Origin: Lonicera japonica
Lineage: Eukaryota; Streptophyta; Magnoliopsida; Dipsacales; Caprifoliaceae
Direction of reading: 5' to 3'
DNA: 64,000 nucleotides
Assembly (NCBI GenBank): GCA_021464415.1
Contig: JAKCWG010000876.1
Location: 1 to 64,000 of the forward strand
Part shown: in pieces, positions 12,117-22,546 of the stretch
Position numbering within the stretch: the first letter of the stretch is position 1
How the letters are laid out: each line of letters begins with the position of its first letter
The notes under the pieces: model-generated
Told to the model about the DNA's origin: nothing
What the model saw: the letters and a program-made list of their open reading frames with translations, nothing else
The model's database searches: none
Translations under genes and position numbers: made by a program

Positions 12117-12720
12117 CACAAGCCCTCGCCAGAGGCAAATCAAAAACACAAGCCCTCGCCAGAGGCAAAAATACTCACAAAAGCCCTCCCAGAGGCAATT
12201 TTCTTTCCTTTTTCTAAATCAAAAGCCCTCCCAGAGAGGCACAGTGTAGCAATGGTAGTCCTCCCACCTGAGGCAAGAAGATCAAAAGTCCTCCCAGAGA
12301 GGCACATTGTAGCAATGGTAGTCCTCCCACTAGAGGTGAGAAGATTAAAAGTCATCCCAGAGAGGCACAGTGTAGCAATAGTAGTCCTCCCACATGAGGC
12401 GAGAAGATCAAAAGTCCTCCCAGAGAGGCACAGTGTAACAATGGTAGTCCTCCCACTTGAGGCGAGATGATCAAAAGTCCTCTCAGAGAGGCACAGTGTA
12501 GCAATGGTAGTCCTCCCACCTGAGGCGAGAAGATTAAAAGTCCTCCCAGAGAGGCACAATGTAGCAATGGTAGTCCTCCCACCTGAGGCGCAAAGTGAAA
12601 CAAATGGTAGTCCTCCCATCTGAGGTGAGTGGAGCAAATGAAAGTCCTCGAAAGAGGCAAGGAGGTAACACAAGCCCTCTCCGGAGGCAAAACCAAACAT
12701 AAAGCCCTCTCCAGAGGCAT
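12117..12720. repeat. Tandem repeats upstream of the LTR (~62-bp unit plus shorter related units)
   Basis: A unit with AAAAGTCCTCCCAGAGAGGC, then GTAGCAATGGTAGTCCTCCC, then GAGGCGAGAAGAT repeats six to seven times between about 12,223 and 12,610. Shorter related units of the type AAGCCCTCGCCAGAGGCA flank it on both sides (12,120-12,220 and 12,640-12,720). The shared core is CCTC...GAGGC, an inverted pair. Tat-lineage elements are known for variable tandem repeats at this position. Confidence 0.9.
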
Positions 12721-12837
12721 TTCACGAACACTTTTTGGATACACACACTTCCTTAGAGTTCTTGAGGGAGCCATGGATCATGGTCTCTTCCAGTCGCCTC
12801 AATCCCTTGTAAGCAAGGAGCTTGAGTCGAGAGGGTC

Positions 12838-14229
12838 TGTAGACACCCCGATCCGTGATCCCCGCAAGAACCCTAACGACCTTCGAGAACTACTATTTTT
12901 GGAGTCCGGGACTCACCCAAGCACCCGAAACTACCCTGAAAGGGTTTGTTGGCCAGCATACCTGTTTTTAAGTGGGATTGTCGCACAACATATCAGTATG
13001 TCGCGCGACAATCACTGATATGTCGAGCGACAATCACTCAGATGTCGCACGACAAACCCCTCTGACCCCGACCATCCACTCTCTGACAAATCAGTCTGTC
13101 AGAGACATCACTTCAGCCGTTTGTCGCGCGACATTGGACACAATGTCGCTCGACATATGCTCCTTTTAGGGAAGTGTCGTGCGACATATTACTCCCACCA
13201 CTATAAATAGGCCAACACCCCCAAGGTTTCAACGAGGGCAACTGGGAATCGAAGAATTATTGGCTTATATATGATTTTCTAGTCTTTTGTCAAGCATTTT
13301 CTGTTATAATCTTATTTCTGAGGAATTATTGAATCCATTCCGGACACTCGACGTGTCCCGTCTCTGGAATCATATTCTCGAAAATATCTGAAGAAGGAAA
13401 AGATCATTATCGCCAGAGATCTCTCTGCCGCATTATATTTTTTTTCTTATTATTATTATTCTCGTCGGGAAGGTAAAGAAAGTCTCTTCTAGTATTTAAC
13501 ATTAAATATCTGTGTACTTGTTTTACTCTTGTTGTTTAGTCCACGTTTTATTTGGATAAACTTATTGCCAAGTTACAAAGTAGTTTACCATTTTCAAAAC
13601 AAAAAGACCCTGATAAAATCATTTCCAAAATCAGAAGAATAAGTACATTATCATCCGGATAAAATTCTGTTTTCAAAACCCGGACTGATAAGACTTATCT
13701 AGGGATCAAAATCAACATATCCTGTCATCTCTATAGACTGCGATGTGTCTGACAAAACTCTCCTCAGAGAGTTCTAATTCCATATTAAATTAGTCCCGAT
13801 ACAAAATTCGAACTTTTACAAAAGTAATCACAACACGAGAAAACCGTCATTATCTGAGGAAATAATACATGACCCTCTTTCAAAATAAAAGGTTTTGTCA
13901 TTTGTATTTACATCTTTTCAATAATAAAAACATCAGATCTTGGAACACAAAGGTTTTTATCCCTTTTCCCGCTTTTCAGAGAAATTAGGGTTTTTCACTT
14001 GGAAAGTAGTAGACTGTCAGTAAAAGTATCCAAGTTTTTCAACATAAAATAAACATATAAGATCATTAGAGACCGAAAGGGCGGAATGGATGCTTAACAC
14101 CTTCCTAAACCGTAATATAGTTTCCGAACCCTATAGAATCCTGGTTTCGCAGACAAATGTGTAAAGAAAGGCTGATCTGTAGCATTTCCTCTTACACAAC
14201 CATTTTGTCCATTTTCTTGTAAAACGTAC
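12838..14229 (+). mobile_element. LTR of the Tat/Ogre-like element
   Basis: It starts TGTAGACACCCCGATCCG. A TATA box CTATAAATAGG lies at 13,201. Near the 3' end, GGATGCTTAACACCTTCCTA resembles the conserved tail of Tat-lineage LTRs. TGGCGACTCTG, a plausible primer-binding site, follows at 14,230. The polypurine tract before the LTR is weak. The second LTR is not present in the window, so the boundaries are inferred from motifs alone. Confidence 0.6.
12979..13209 (+). promoter_or_regulatory. LTR U3 promoter with seven TGTCGCGCGACA-type motifs and TATA box
   Basis: Motifs lie at 12,979, 12,999, 13,021, 13,043, 13,122, 13,144 and 13,175. Those at 12,999 and 13,122 are perfect palindromes; the others differ mostly at one central base (TGTCGAGCGACA, TGTCGCACGACA, TGTCGCTCGACA, TGTCGTGCGACA). 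TATAAATA follows at 13,202, about 16 bp beyond the last motif. The layout matches that of the antisense promoter at 11.3 kb. Confidence 0.65.
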
Positions 14230-14539
14230 TGGCGACTCTGAATGAACCCCCTTGTATCTAAAAATAGAATAGAAAGACGCACGATATGAATTATCAATAC
14301 AGATCGAAGCAAATGGAACGACGGAACTCTTTCCGACCTTTTCAGACGCCCAACATACGGGAGCGAGGCCCGGGGGTCGCATTTGCGGATTCTCACAATA
14401 TCAGAGTTCCTTATGTGTATAAAACTTATCAATGGTGTATAAATAATGCACACCATGACATGTCTATCATTAACCATTAGATTTTTATACTTTTTGGATA
14501 AAATTTTTGGTCAAAGATTTCAACTAAAATTGCCGCAGT

Positions 14540-14760
14540 AATTTTCTTAAAAATATCTTAGGTGACATATGAGTTATAAATACGTCTCTCAAGGTACTCC
14601 TAGGAGACGCACGAACATATTACGTCGCCCAAAAGTATTCCCCCCACAAATTTTCACAAAAAACTTTAAATAATTTGAAAATTTCAAATTACCTTAGGCG
14701 ACGAAGTTTTTAAATAATTTGTAGTATACTTACATCTCCCAAGAGTGTGGTTATAAATTG
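14540..14760. repeat. Internal array of CACTA-1 subterminal-type motifs
   Basis: Copies of CTTAGGTGACATA, CTAGGAGACGCA, TTACGTCGCCCAA and CTTAGGCGACGAA occur in both orientations, separated by an AT-rich spacer with AAATTTTCACAAAAAACTTT. A similar array precedes the cargo gene of CACTA-2 at 51,665-51,865. The array sits directly upstream of the CT-rich leader of the second CACTA ORF, suggesting it belongs to that gene's promoter. Confidence 0.65.
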
Positions 14761-15867
14761 AATCTTCCCCCCGTTCCATTCTTTACGAACCCTAACATAT
14801 CTTCTCTCTCTCTCTCTCTTTCTCGAACACCACCACTTCTGGCACCCTCCTCTCTTTTCCTCTTCTATCCCCCACCCTTCACTCTTTCCCCACACACGAG
14901 ATCTTCTCTCTCTTCTCTTCTACACCGCCTACACAACCCCCCATCTCTATCTCTCTCTCTCTCACACACAACCTATTTCAATTTGGTAAGTTTCTTACTC
15001 TCCATTTCTATTAGTTTGCAATTATGTGGCTTGAATAGGCATTATTGCATGAAATTAGATAGTGTGGCTTGTATTCGAGTAATTGTTCTTATGTGCCTGT
15101 TACCAAAATTGTATTATCCGTTGTATGAATTGGTCCAAACACCAATCCAAACTTATTAATTGTGCTTCATTTTCCCCTTAATGCTCAGAACAATATTGAA
15201 TGCGTAATGGATTACTGGTCCCACTAATGTATGTGTGTTTGTTTTGTTTTAAGTTTCCTATTCCGGTGAATCATCCAAACCCAAACACATAACTAAAAGG
15301 TAAAAAAATTGAAATAGCTTTTAAGAAGCACCTTTTAGTATGCCCATAAATTCAACAAATTAAATAACTATATTGCCACAATTATCTACATATATTTTTC
15401 ATTTATTTTAAGCATGAACACGAGATATTATCCTATTTGCCTTTATTTTTGGCATTTATGAGCTTCGCTTTACTATTTGTCTTAAGTTGTTGTATAATAG
15501 CCTCATAATATGAACCTTCATATTAACATGTCAGTAGGTTCATATTCAAGCATTTGGTAGTTTAGTTAAATCGAATTGTGATTTAATACCCTTTGTTCTG
15601 TGTGGACTATAATTTGATGAGCCGCAATGTGAAATACGTTGGAGAATTAGAGTTTTCAATTCTTCAATATCAAATTCCATTCAATTTGGGCAAAACATAA
15701 ATAGAAACTAAAATTAGGGTGAAATTGAGATTAGGGCAATTGAGATTCAAGTCGCGATGTTGCTCACGATTGAATCTCAATTGAAACCCTAAACTTCAAT
15801 TTCAACTGAATTCAAATCAATTAAGGCAAAACTGATATTGAAACTGAAATTTGGGTTTCAAGTCAAG
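14760..15867 (+). other. CT-rich leader and 5' intron region of the second CACTA-1 ORF
   Basis: 14,795-14,970 is strongly CT-rich (repeated TCTCTCTCTC), as in plant 5' untranslated regions. A GT donor follows at about 14,985 (TTTGGTAAGTTTC). 15,000-15,850 is AT-rich and without coding sequence, consistent with a long 5' intron. A GGATTACTGGTCCCA motif lies at about 15,205. Confidence 0.45.
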
Positions 15868-17420
15868 ATGCCTCCGAGAGCGTATATGACCAGGAAGAAG
15901 TTGCGCTTAGAGGTGTAATACGGTAAGCTGCAACAAGCCTTGTTGCGTGTGGCCTCCCAGCCATCCCAGTCACCGGCGTTGTTACTGGTACTCCCTAGCC
16001 GGTCTACAAATTCGACTACCGGCAGCACCACTAGTGCCGGCCTCCCCGTATGCAGCATTCGCTCTAGGCATGCTGTAGCGGAGGCCACTGATTAATTTAT
16101 ATACTTTTATTTGTAAGTACACATGGGCCTCCTCTAGTAACAAGAAGATATGAGTCGTCACCGGGAAGAGTACGATAACGATCGTTCGTACGTCCGGAAA
16201 GTCCCGGGTGACATACGACCCTGCGATTTCTGGGCCACCAAAGGAGGTTCATTCCCGACTCGTCAGTGACATGTAGATGTTCTTAAAAGACTGAGCGCTG
16301 ATGTTGTACCCGACATTTGGGGAAATGCCTCTATCGAAGCGGATGATGCTCTTCGACTACCTATCGACAAATACTTGTTTCTTATTCTAATTAATTTTTT
16401 TATTTGTACTGATGTTTCTTCCTGTTTGGTTTGTAGGAGAGTTATGACATCGATCCCGCTAATAAGGCGCTTGTTACATGGATACAGAAGAAGGCTGTGG
16501 ATCGCTTCAAAGATTAGAAGTATAAGATCCACAGGAACTGGCAGACGTAAGGCGGTGCTCCCATTCTAGTGGAGTTCATACATCGGTTGAACAAGTGGGA
16601 GTGGTTATGCAACCACTTCAAGGGCGATGATTTTAAGGTAATTTTTCATTTGTTTTACTTAATTTTTTTTATTTTGTTTCATTTAATTTATATGTTTATA
16701 AATGCTTAAATAAACATAACTGTTTGTATCTTGCAGGAATTGGGCCCGCAAATGGCCCAAATCCGGGCCTCTGAGAATAAGAAGGCCCACAGTCGGGGGG
16801 GGGGGGCAAGGCCTTTGTCCTCCAGGCTCATGAATTGAAGCAGACGGAAGATCAGGTGCCTCACCTCACTACTTATGTCGAGGCGTATAAGAAGTACGAC
16901 CTCGACCATGTGGTAAATCTTTTTTATACAACACTTTAATTATTTTTTTCATATTATTGTTATTTAGTTAGTATTTAATTATAATAACTTATATAACACT
17001 TATAATTATTTGCAGGCGGCTGTTCAGTCCGCGAGGACTGCCGAGGTGGAAAAGATGATGGCCGATCTACCTCTGATTGATGAAGTGTCTGACTGTACAT
17101 AGCTGGCCGGTGCCCTGGCCCTGGTCCTATCTTACAAGATCCAAGTCTCTGTCCTTGAGACAATAGTGGGTCCTTCAAGAGGGACGAGGGTGAGTAGCTT
17201 AGGGAGCGGCAGATCTACGAAGCTCGCGGTTGAGGTCGCCCAGCTTAGGGAAAATCAAGCTGCGATAAAAGAGCGGCTTCATAGGGAGAGGGTCGAGTGA
17301 GAGAGGGAGAGGGTAAATTTTGAGCACAAGATGTAAGCTCAATTAAAGTATGTGATCAGAGCGGCCGGGATTAAACCGACGATTCCCCCCTTGGATGGCT
17401 CCTTCCCCTTAGGTTTTATT
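15868..17420 (+). pseudogene. Second CACTA ORF, Transposase_24 (Ptta/En/Spm) type, broken
   Basis: Coding blocks lie at about 15,868-16,094 (MPPRAYMTRKKLRLEV), 16,151-16,370, 16,437-16,638, 16,737-16,912 and 17,017-17,420, separated by short AT-rich introns with GT-AG ends. The blocks WEWLCNHFKGDDF (about 16,595) and ENKKAHSRGG, followed by a KAFVLQAHELKQ stretch, match the core of the plant transposase family containing En/Spm-type accessory proteins. A run of ten G at about 16,795 disrupts the frame, and stops occur at 15,917, 16,268 and 16,515. The intact protein would bind subterminal repeats; this copy cannot be translated in full. Confidence 0.7.
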
Positions 17421-17429
17421 TAGTGTTAA

Positions 17430-18293
17430 AACAATTTCCCTTTGAACTGTTAATATTGTTGAATGGAATTGAATAAATTTTGATAGTTTATTTGACATAT
17501 ATTTATTCAATGATAAATTGGGCAGGTTGTATTTGCTATTGAATATTGCGCGCATGTTGTATATGCGCAGGTGCAGCTGCACACAAAAACTAGGATTAAT
17601 CTAGATTACTACTGGGCCCAGTAATTTGGATGCCCAGAAACTTGGATTACCTGCTCCAGTAATCTCGATTATTGCCTATGCAGATTTTTTATTATTATTG
17701 TGACTAGCTTTTAGGGGACATAAGTGCATGGCTTAGGCGTACACTTAGGAGACCTACTATAATACATAAGTGGCCTAGGTACCTCTTAAGAGACGAAGGA
17801 TAATAAGTTCGTAGCTTAGGTTTACACCTTAAGAGACAGAGGATAATAAATACGTGGCCTAGGTGTACCTTTTAAGCGAGGTAGTATAATACCAATGTGG
17901 CATAGGTACCTCTTAGGAGACGGAGTAAAAATACTAACGTCTCCTAGCTTTCCTTCTTAGCAGACGTAAGATAATACTAACGTTGCATAGGTGTGCCTCT
18001 GATGCGATGTAAGATCACACTTTTGTTGCCTAAGTGTACCATTTTTTACGATCGAGGATAACAAATACATGGCCTAAGTATACAATCTTCTACGATGGAG
18101 GATAACAGATCCGTGGCCTAAGTGGAAACTAAGATGACACAGTAATAAAATACGTCACTTAAGACTTGGGACGACTGAAATTAGGTGACGTATCTAAGGT
18201 GATGTAATTTACGTCGCCTAAGATAAGGCGATGTGAAAACATCTCTTAGGCGACTGAGATGATAAGTCGCCTAAATTCCCTCCTTAGGTAGTG
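17430..18293. repeat. Right subterminal region of CACTA-1
   Basis: 17,580-17,690 holds palindromic GGATTAC/GTAATC motifs including ATTACTACTGGGCCCAGTAA. From 17,700 to 18,290 degenerate copies of CTTAGGAGACG, GTGGCCTAGG and ACGTCGCCTAAG alternate, with the cleanest copies nearest the end. The element finishes TTAGGTAGTG at 18,293. Confidence 0.65.
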
Positions 18294-21074
18294 AGTACTA
18301 TATATATATGCTATGTTGCTATGTTTTAAGCGTGAATCACACTTTTGATATCCCTATTTAATTAGTTAAGTGCCCTTCACATAATGTTCCTTCACTTTTA
18401 ATTTATTTAAAAAGTGAATTTGTTAAATTTACACTTTACTGTGTTAAAAATGTTGATAATAAGGTATGAACACATTGATTTCAAGGGCAAAAATATAATG
18501 TTTTTGCTAATTGATATAATCACAAGTTTTAAGTCTTAAAAAATATTAGATATAACATTGCACACGCATCAAGTGTACCACATGTAATGCACTTTTCCTT
18601 TTTCTCCATACACAAATAAATCACTTTTTCCTATCAAATAATTTTCCATGCAAACTCCCCATTTTATAAAAAAATGGTTTTTGAAGATGAAACTAGTTGT
18701 CTCAACGTTCTATTAATTTTCCATCTTGAAAAAGAAGAATAAATATATAGTTGTCTCAACATTCTAATTTTCCATCTTGAAAGAGAAGAATAAATATATA
18801 CTTGTCTCAACATTCTTCTCTACTTGTTTCATTTCAAGAACCCCCAAATTTGTATCCGAACATGAAGGTTGCAACTATATTTGTATTACATTACCGGCCT
18901 TTCTTTGATGCAAAGAAGGTCGAGACATAAGGGGAATTTCTGATTGTTTTTTTATCCTAGGGGCCGCATGCCATGATGAACTGTTTTCACGAAGAGTGGC
19001 AGAGTTGAAAGATGCCTTAAAGAGAGATACTTCATTTACGGTGTTTTTGCAATAAAATGGTTTGGGTGGTAACCAAAACAATACATGGTTTTGTAATTTT
19101 TGATTACTTATTTTGTAGTTAGAATTATCATTTTGCGAAACTAATGAGATTATCTTTTTGCAGTTGTAAATTTGTAACACTCTTTAAATTATTATTTTGC
19201 ATGATCACTAACAGTTGTAAATAAAATTGAAGTAAACTTAGCTAAGATAAGACCTCTGTGTCATCAAAGGGCACCCCATGACACATGCCTTCTTGTATAG
19301 GCAATAAATTTGAAATCTGAACCAAATAAAATAACTAAAAATATATAAATGTACTATATTATATAAAGTCGAGATGAATTTCAATCTAGTGAAGTTGTGT
19401 CAGACTTTATTTGTATTGTCTATTTTACTCTTGTAGTTTCCTTTTACACTGCAAAAAAATTAATTAAATGCAATGGGATTTAAACCTAGGACATTGGGAG
19501 CAACATAAAGTAACACTCAACCTGCACACAGCAAATGAACATCTTTTATACATTTTTTGTTTTAATTAAATATATATGAATAATATAATATCGTATGTAT
19601 AGTATAATGACTAAAAAAACACAACACTAAATATTTCTAAAGGGACATAAAACGTGATGGCCAAGTCCATGTCCTTATTACAATAATAATAATAATAATA
19701 ATAATAACAATATTATTATTACTACTACTACTACGAGGTTTGTTATTATAAACTCTTTGGGCCTTTTTTTTTTGGTTTCATCACTAACTCCGGTCGTCAT
19801 TTTACAATATGCTTGATTACAAATTTGACAACTATATAGAAACTATTTGTAGGATTTACAGGGCTTTGATCTGACCCGAATAGGGATATTAAAATGGTTT
19901 GACCCGCGGGTTTTAAACCCTGCCCAATCCGATTGAGGTAGGTTTGGGGCAGGTTTTTTTTTTATCGGGTTGGGCTAGGATTTTTCAAAACAAAACCTGC
20001 CCGTGGTGGGATTCGGCCTTTTCAAAGTAAACCGTGCTTTGGGTCGGGTTTGGTTTAGCTTTTTCAAAGTACAACTCATTAGCCCCGAGTTCGGGTATGT
20101 ATAAAATAACTTGTTTAATCAGGCCTATTTCAAAATATTATAATTTTTGGTAAACGCAGTAGTTTGATATAAAGAACTATTATTAAACAACAACAAACAG
20201 CCCAAGCCTTTTTAGTCCACCCAAGCCCATTAACTACTTCTAAACCAAGCATGCGCTCCAAATTAAAGTGGCCCCAGTCTTGTTGTAACAAATTTAACTG
20301 AATAATTGTGTTAAAACTTATGTCATTCCCATTGTAAGCTCAAATTTTCTCTCAAAATCTTGTTGTAAGAATTTGTTTCATCATTCAAAAGTGTTTCTGC
20401 AAGTTGAGTAAGAGCTCCAATCTGTCCCTTAATTATGTTAAAAAAAATAAAAAAACTCTCATCCCTTGACTTGTCAAAAAAAATTTTCTTAATTTGAAAT
20501 GAGTAAATATTAAAAAAGCAAAAAAAATAAAAATTAAGTAAAGCGAATTGTTGACGGGTGTTTTTTAATTAAAAAAGAAATATATTTAAGTGACTTCCTA
20601 GAACTATTCAAATGAAACCTTGCTTTGAGGTTTCTATTTCTAGTGGTGTTTGATTATGTAATTTCTTAAAGAGAGTATAATAATTTTTTTCTATTTTTCG
20701 AAGGTTTGAGGATATAACACCGTCTCTTTTACCCATTCGGGCGATAGAGTGGATTTTTATAACATAGCCTAGACTAATTTTCTTTTTCTTTTTTAATTTA
20801 ATTCAAAAATTATTTCCACTTTATATTATTATTTTTCTTGTATATTTTATCATGTATAAAAGTTTTATATAATTCCATTATGTCCCACCCACGTTAACAA
20901 TTAATTTTCCTTTCCAGTATTTATTTATCACAAAAATTCTGGTGAATTATAGCAGCCCAAAACAAGAGAGATGGAGTTGGTGGAGATATAACCCACCACT
21001 ATCTACTAAAATTGAAAGGCTTCATTGTCTCTTTAGACACTTGTTTCTCCAAAGACCACAAAAAGTGAGGCAAT
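18294..21074. other. Intergenic AT-rich DNA, no gene seen
   Basis: No ORF here has recognisable content. Visible items are a ~55-bp tandem repeat at 18,690-18,815, an AAT/ACT microsatellite at about 19,680-19,735, and a stretch at 19,870-20,110 rich in GGGTTTGACCCG-type words that resembles degenerate non-autonomous DNA-transposon sequence without clear ends. Confidence 0.5.
18688..18815. repeat. Short tandem repeat, ~55-bp unit
   Basis: TTGTCTCAACATTCTAATTT, TTCCATCTTGAAAGAGAAGA and AATAAATATATA recur, with TTGTCTCAAC at about 18,697, 18,750 and 18,802. The copies differ by a few bases. Confidence 0.75.
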
Positions 21075-21215
21075 GCAAGGTCACTATGGTGTTGTGGTCC
21101 TGTGGACATATGTGATATAATGCAAGGGCACTATGGTGTTGTGGTCCTGTGGACATATGTGATATAATGCAAGGGCACTATGGTGCTGTTCCTGTGGACA
21201 TATGTGATATAATGT
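21075..21215. repeat. Tandem triplication of a 47-bp unit
   Basis: The unit GCAAGGGCACTATGGTGTTG, then TGGTCCTGTGGACATATGTG, then ATATAAT occurs at 21,075, 21,122 and 21,169; the third copy is slightly shortened. An ORF on the minus strand here is produced by the repeat. Confidence 0.9.
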
Positions 21216-21224
21216 AATGTGATA

Positions 21225-21365
21225 ATTGAAATTTTTTAAGTGTGGACCGGACTTTTTTATGACATTTTTTCGTTGTAAAAAACAGCCCCAAATGTTTTTA
21301 CGACGTTTTTTCGTTACAAAAAGACCCGGTTTGTATGGACCGGTCCATACCAAAAACGAACTCAT
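21225..21365. mobile_element. Small MITE-like element
   Basis: It starts GAAATTTTTTAAGTGTGGAC and ends GGACCGGTCCATACCAAAAA followed by CGAACTC. A shortened relative at about 24,769-24,812 has the same two ends (TTTTCAAGTGCAGACCGGTC and CACCAGAAATGAACTC) joined directly. Internal inverted segments (GACATTTTTTCGTTGTAAAA and ACGTTTTTTCGTTACAAAAA) are present. Its class is not known. Confidence 0.45.
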
Positions 21366-21827
21366 GTGATAATAGTGTTATTCATAATGATAAATTTATT
21401 TGATTTTGAATCAAGAAAATGGTAAATTTGTATTTTGTGAGTAAAAATAAATTATCTCTAAAATTTAGCTAAGGTGAAAAAAAAAGTTGATCGAATAATA
21501 GCATAAAAGTGAGTTTCGTATAAAATGTGCAAAATTTACGTTTATTCTAATTAATTGTTATAAAAATTATATATTTGAATTCTTTTTGTGAAATTCATTA
21601 CACAAAACTTGATGAATTATAGAAGATTACATGCTGTAAGGATTTTCCAAAATTTCAACAAAAGTTTGTTGAGGATTGAAATAATTAGAACATTTAAGTG
21701 AAGTTATGAATAACCAACGATACATGCGGTTGATGTGTCATGTATGTGAAATTAGCATACAAAATTTGTTGAGATAAATTTGTCAGTATTCCATCATTAC
21801 GTACTGCAATTCAGTGACATTGTTGTC

Positions 21828-22428
21828 CGAGATTTTTTTTTTAAAATAGGGTAGTTTAAAATCTTATTTTAATAGGTCAGATAATTTTCAACTTATTTGT
21901 GGAAATACAGTTAAAATTAAAAATGTGAGAAAATGTTACCTTTTTAAAGTTAAAATATGAGAAGAGTTCATGGTTTAAAAAAATAAAAAAAAATTCTCAC
22001 TGTAAAAGCTCGAGAACAAATCAATTTTTTAAGTGTGAAAACGTCCATCTTACAATTTTACATACTCCCCTATACAAACCAAACCCCTCCAAACAAACTT
22101 AAACAAAATCACCCTATCCATCGATGAGGAATGAGCCGCTGGAGATGGTGAGGGTGCTTTTGTTTGGGTTTGTGCGGAGGGGGTTTGGTTTGTACAGGAG
22201 AGATTATAAACTCGTGAAATGGAATTACAATTTTACATTTAAAAATGTGAGTAATTCTCACAATTTTTATTTTTAAATCGTGATCTCTTCTTACATTTTT
22301 AATTAAAAACGTGACATCTTCCCAACATTTTTAGCTTTAACTCAATTCTCGGAAATAAGTTAAAAACTACACTATCTATTAAAATAATATTTTAAACTAC
22401 CCTATTTTAAAAAAAATAAAAAATCTCG
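21828..22428. mobile_element. Foldback/MITE-like element, ~600 bp, nearly fully palindromic
   Basis: The left end CGAGATTTTTTTTTTAAAAT and AGGGTAGTTTAAAATCTTAT is matched in inverse by the right end AATATTTTAAACTACCCTAT and AAAATCTCG. Further inward, CAAACCAAACCCCTCCAAAC pairs with GGAGGGGGTTTGGTTTGTAC around a short loop at about 22,115-22,145. It ends about 120 bp before the ATG of the reductase gene, thus within its promoter. Confidence 0.75.
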
Positions 22429-22473
22429 TATCAAGTTTTTAAGATAAATAAAGGGACAGAAATAAAAGGGTGA

Positions 22474-22545
22474 GAGTAAGAGAGAGAGAGACACAGAGAG
22501 AGAGAGAGAGGGATATCCAGAGAGAGAGAGAGAGAGAGAGAGAGA
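22474..22545. repeat. GA microsatellite in the 5' leader of the reductase gene
   Basis: Runs of GA, interrupted once by GGATATCCA, end immediately before the ATG at 22,547. GA/CT runs in 5' leaders are common in plants. Their length tends to vary between individuals. Confidence 0.85.
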
Positions 22546-22546
22546 A

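Larger units (their letters stand above)
6660..14480 (+). mobile_element. Fragment of a Ty3/gypsy element, probably Tat/Ogre lineage, inside CACTA-1
   Basis: From left to right there are an antisense plant-mobile-domain gene, a promoter for it, a tandem-repeat block (12,117-12,720), an LTR-like segment starting TGTAGACACC (12,838) and, after it, TGGCGACTCTGAATGA (14,230), which resembles the TGGCGACTC primer-binding site of Tat-lineage elements. Antisense extra ORFs and tandem repeats upstream of the 3' LTR are described for that lineage. Gag-pol is absent, so assignment rests on layout and LTR motifs, not on reverse transcriptase. The left boundary is uncertain; the CACTA sequence seems to resume at about 14,540. 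Confidence 0.55.
172..18293 (+). mobile_element. CACTA-1: degenerate autonomous-type CACTA (En/Spm) transposon with nested insertions
   Basis: The left end starts CACTAGACTACACC and the right end finishes TTAGGTAGTG, so both termini carry CACTA/TAGTG. Motifs of the form GGCGACGTA and ACGTCGCC lie inside both ends (about 200-480 and 17,700-18,290) and again at 14,560-14,740. The two genes expected of this superfamily lie between, both on the plus strand: a TNP2-like transposase and a Transposase_24-type second ORF. The total is about 18 kb, of which roughly 9 kb are later insertions. No matching 3-bp target-site duplication is visible (TGA on the left, AGT on the right), so the exact ends are uncertain. 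All coding parts are interrupted, so the element cannot be active. The same subterminal motif occurs in CACTA-2, so the two belong to one family. Confidence 0.8.

Noticed and set aside
12140..12774. Overlapping ORFs with repeated peptides on both strands
   Set aside because: They arise from the 62-bp tandem repeat; all frames show the same periodicity and none has a domain.
14758..15159. 133-codon plus-strand ORF rich in Ser, Leu and Pro
   Set aside because: It is the CT-rich leader read as protein and runs into an intron-like region.
172..18293. Target-site duplication for CACTA-1
   Set aside because: The 3-bp flanks (TGA and AGT) do not match, nor do those for a start at 177; the ends may be eroded.
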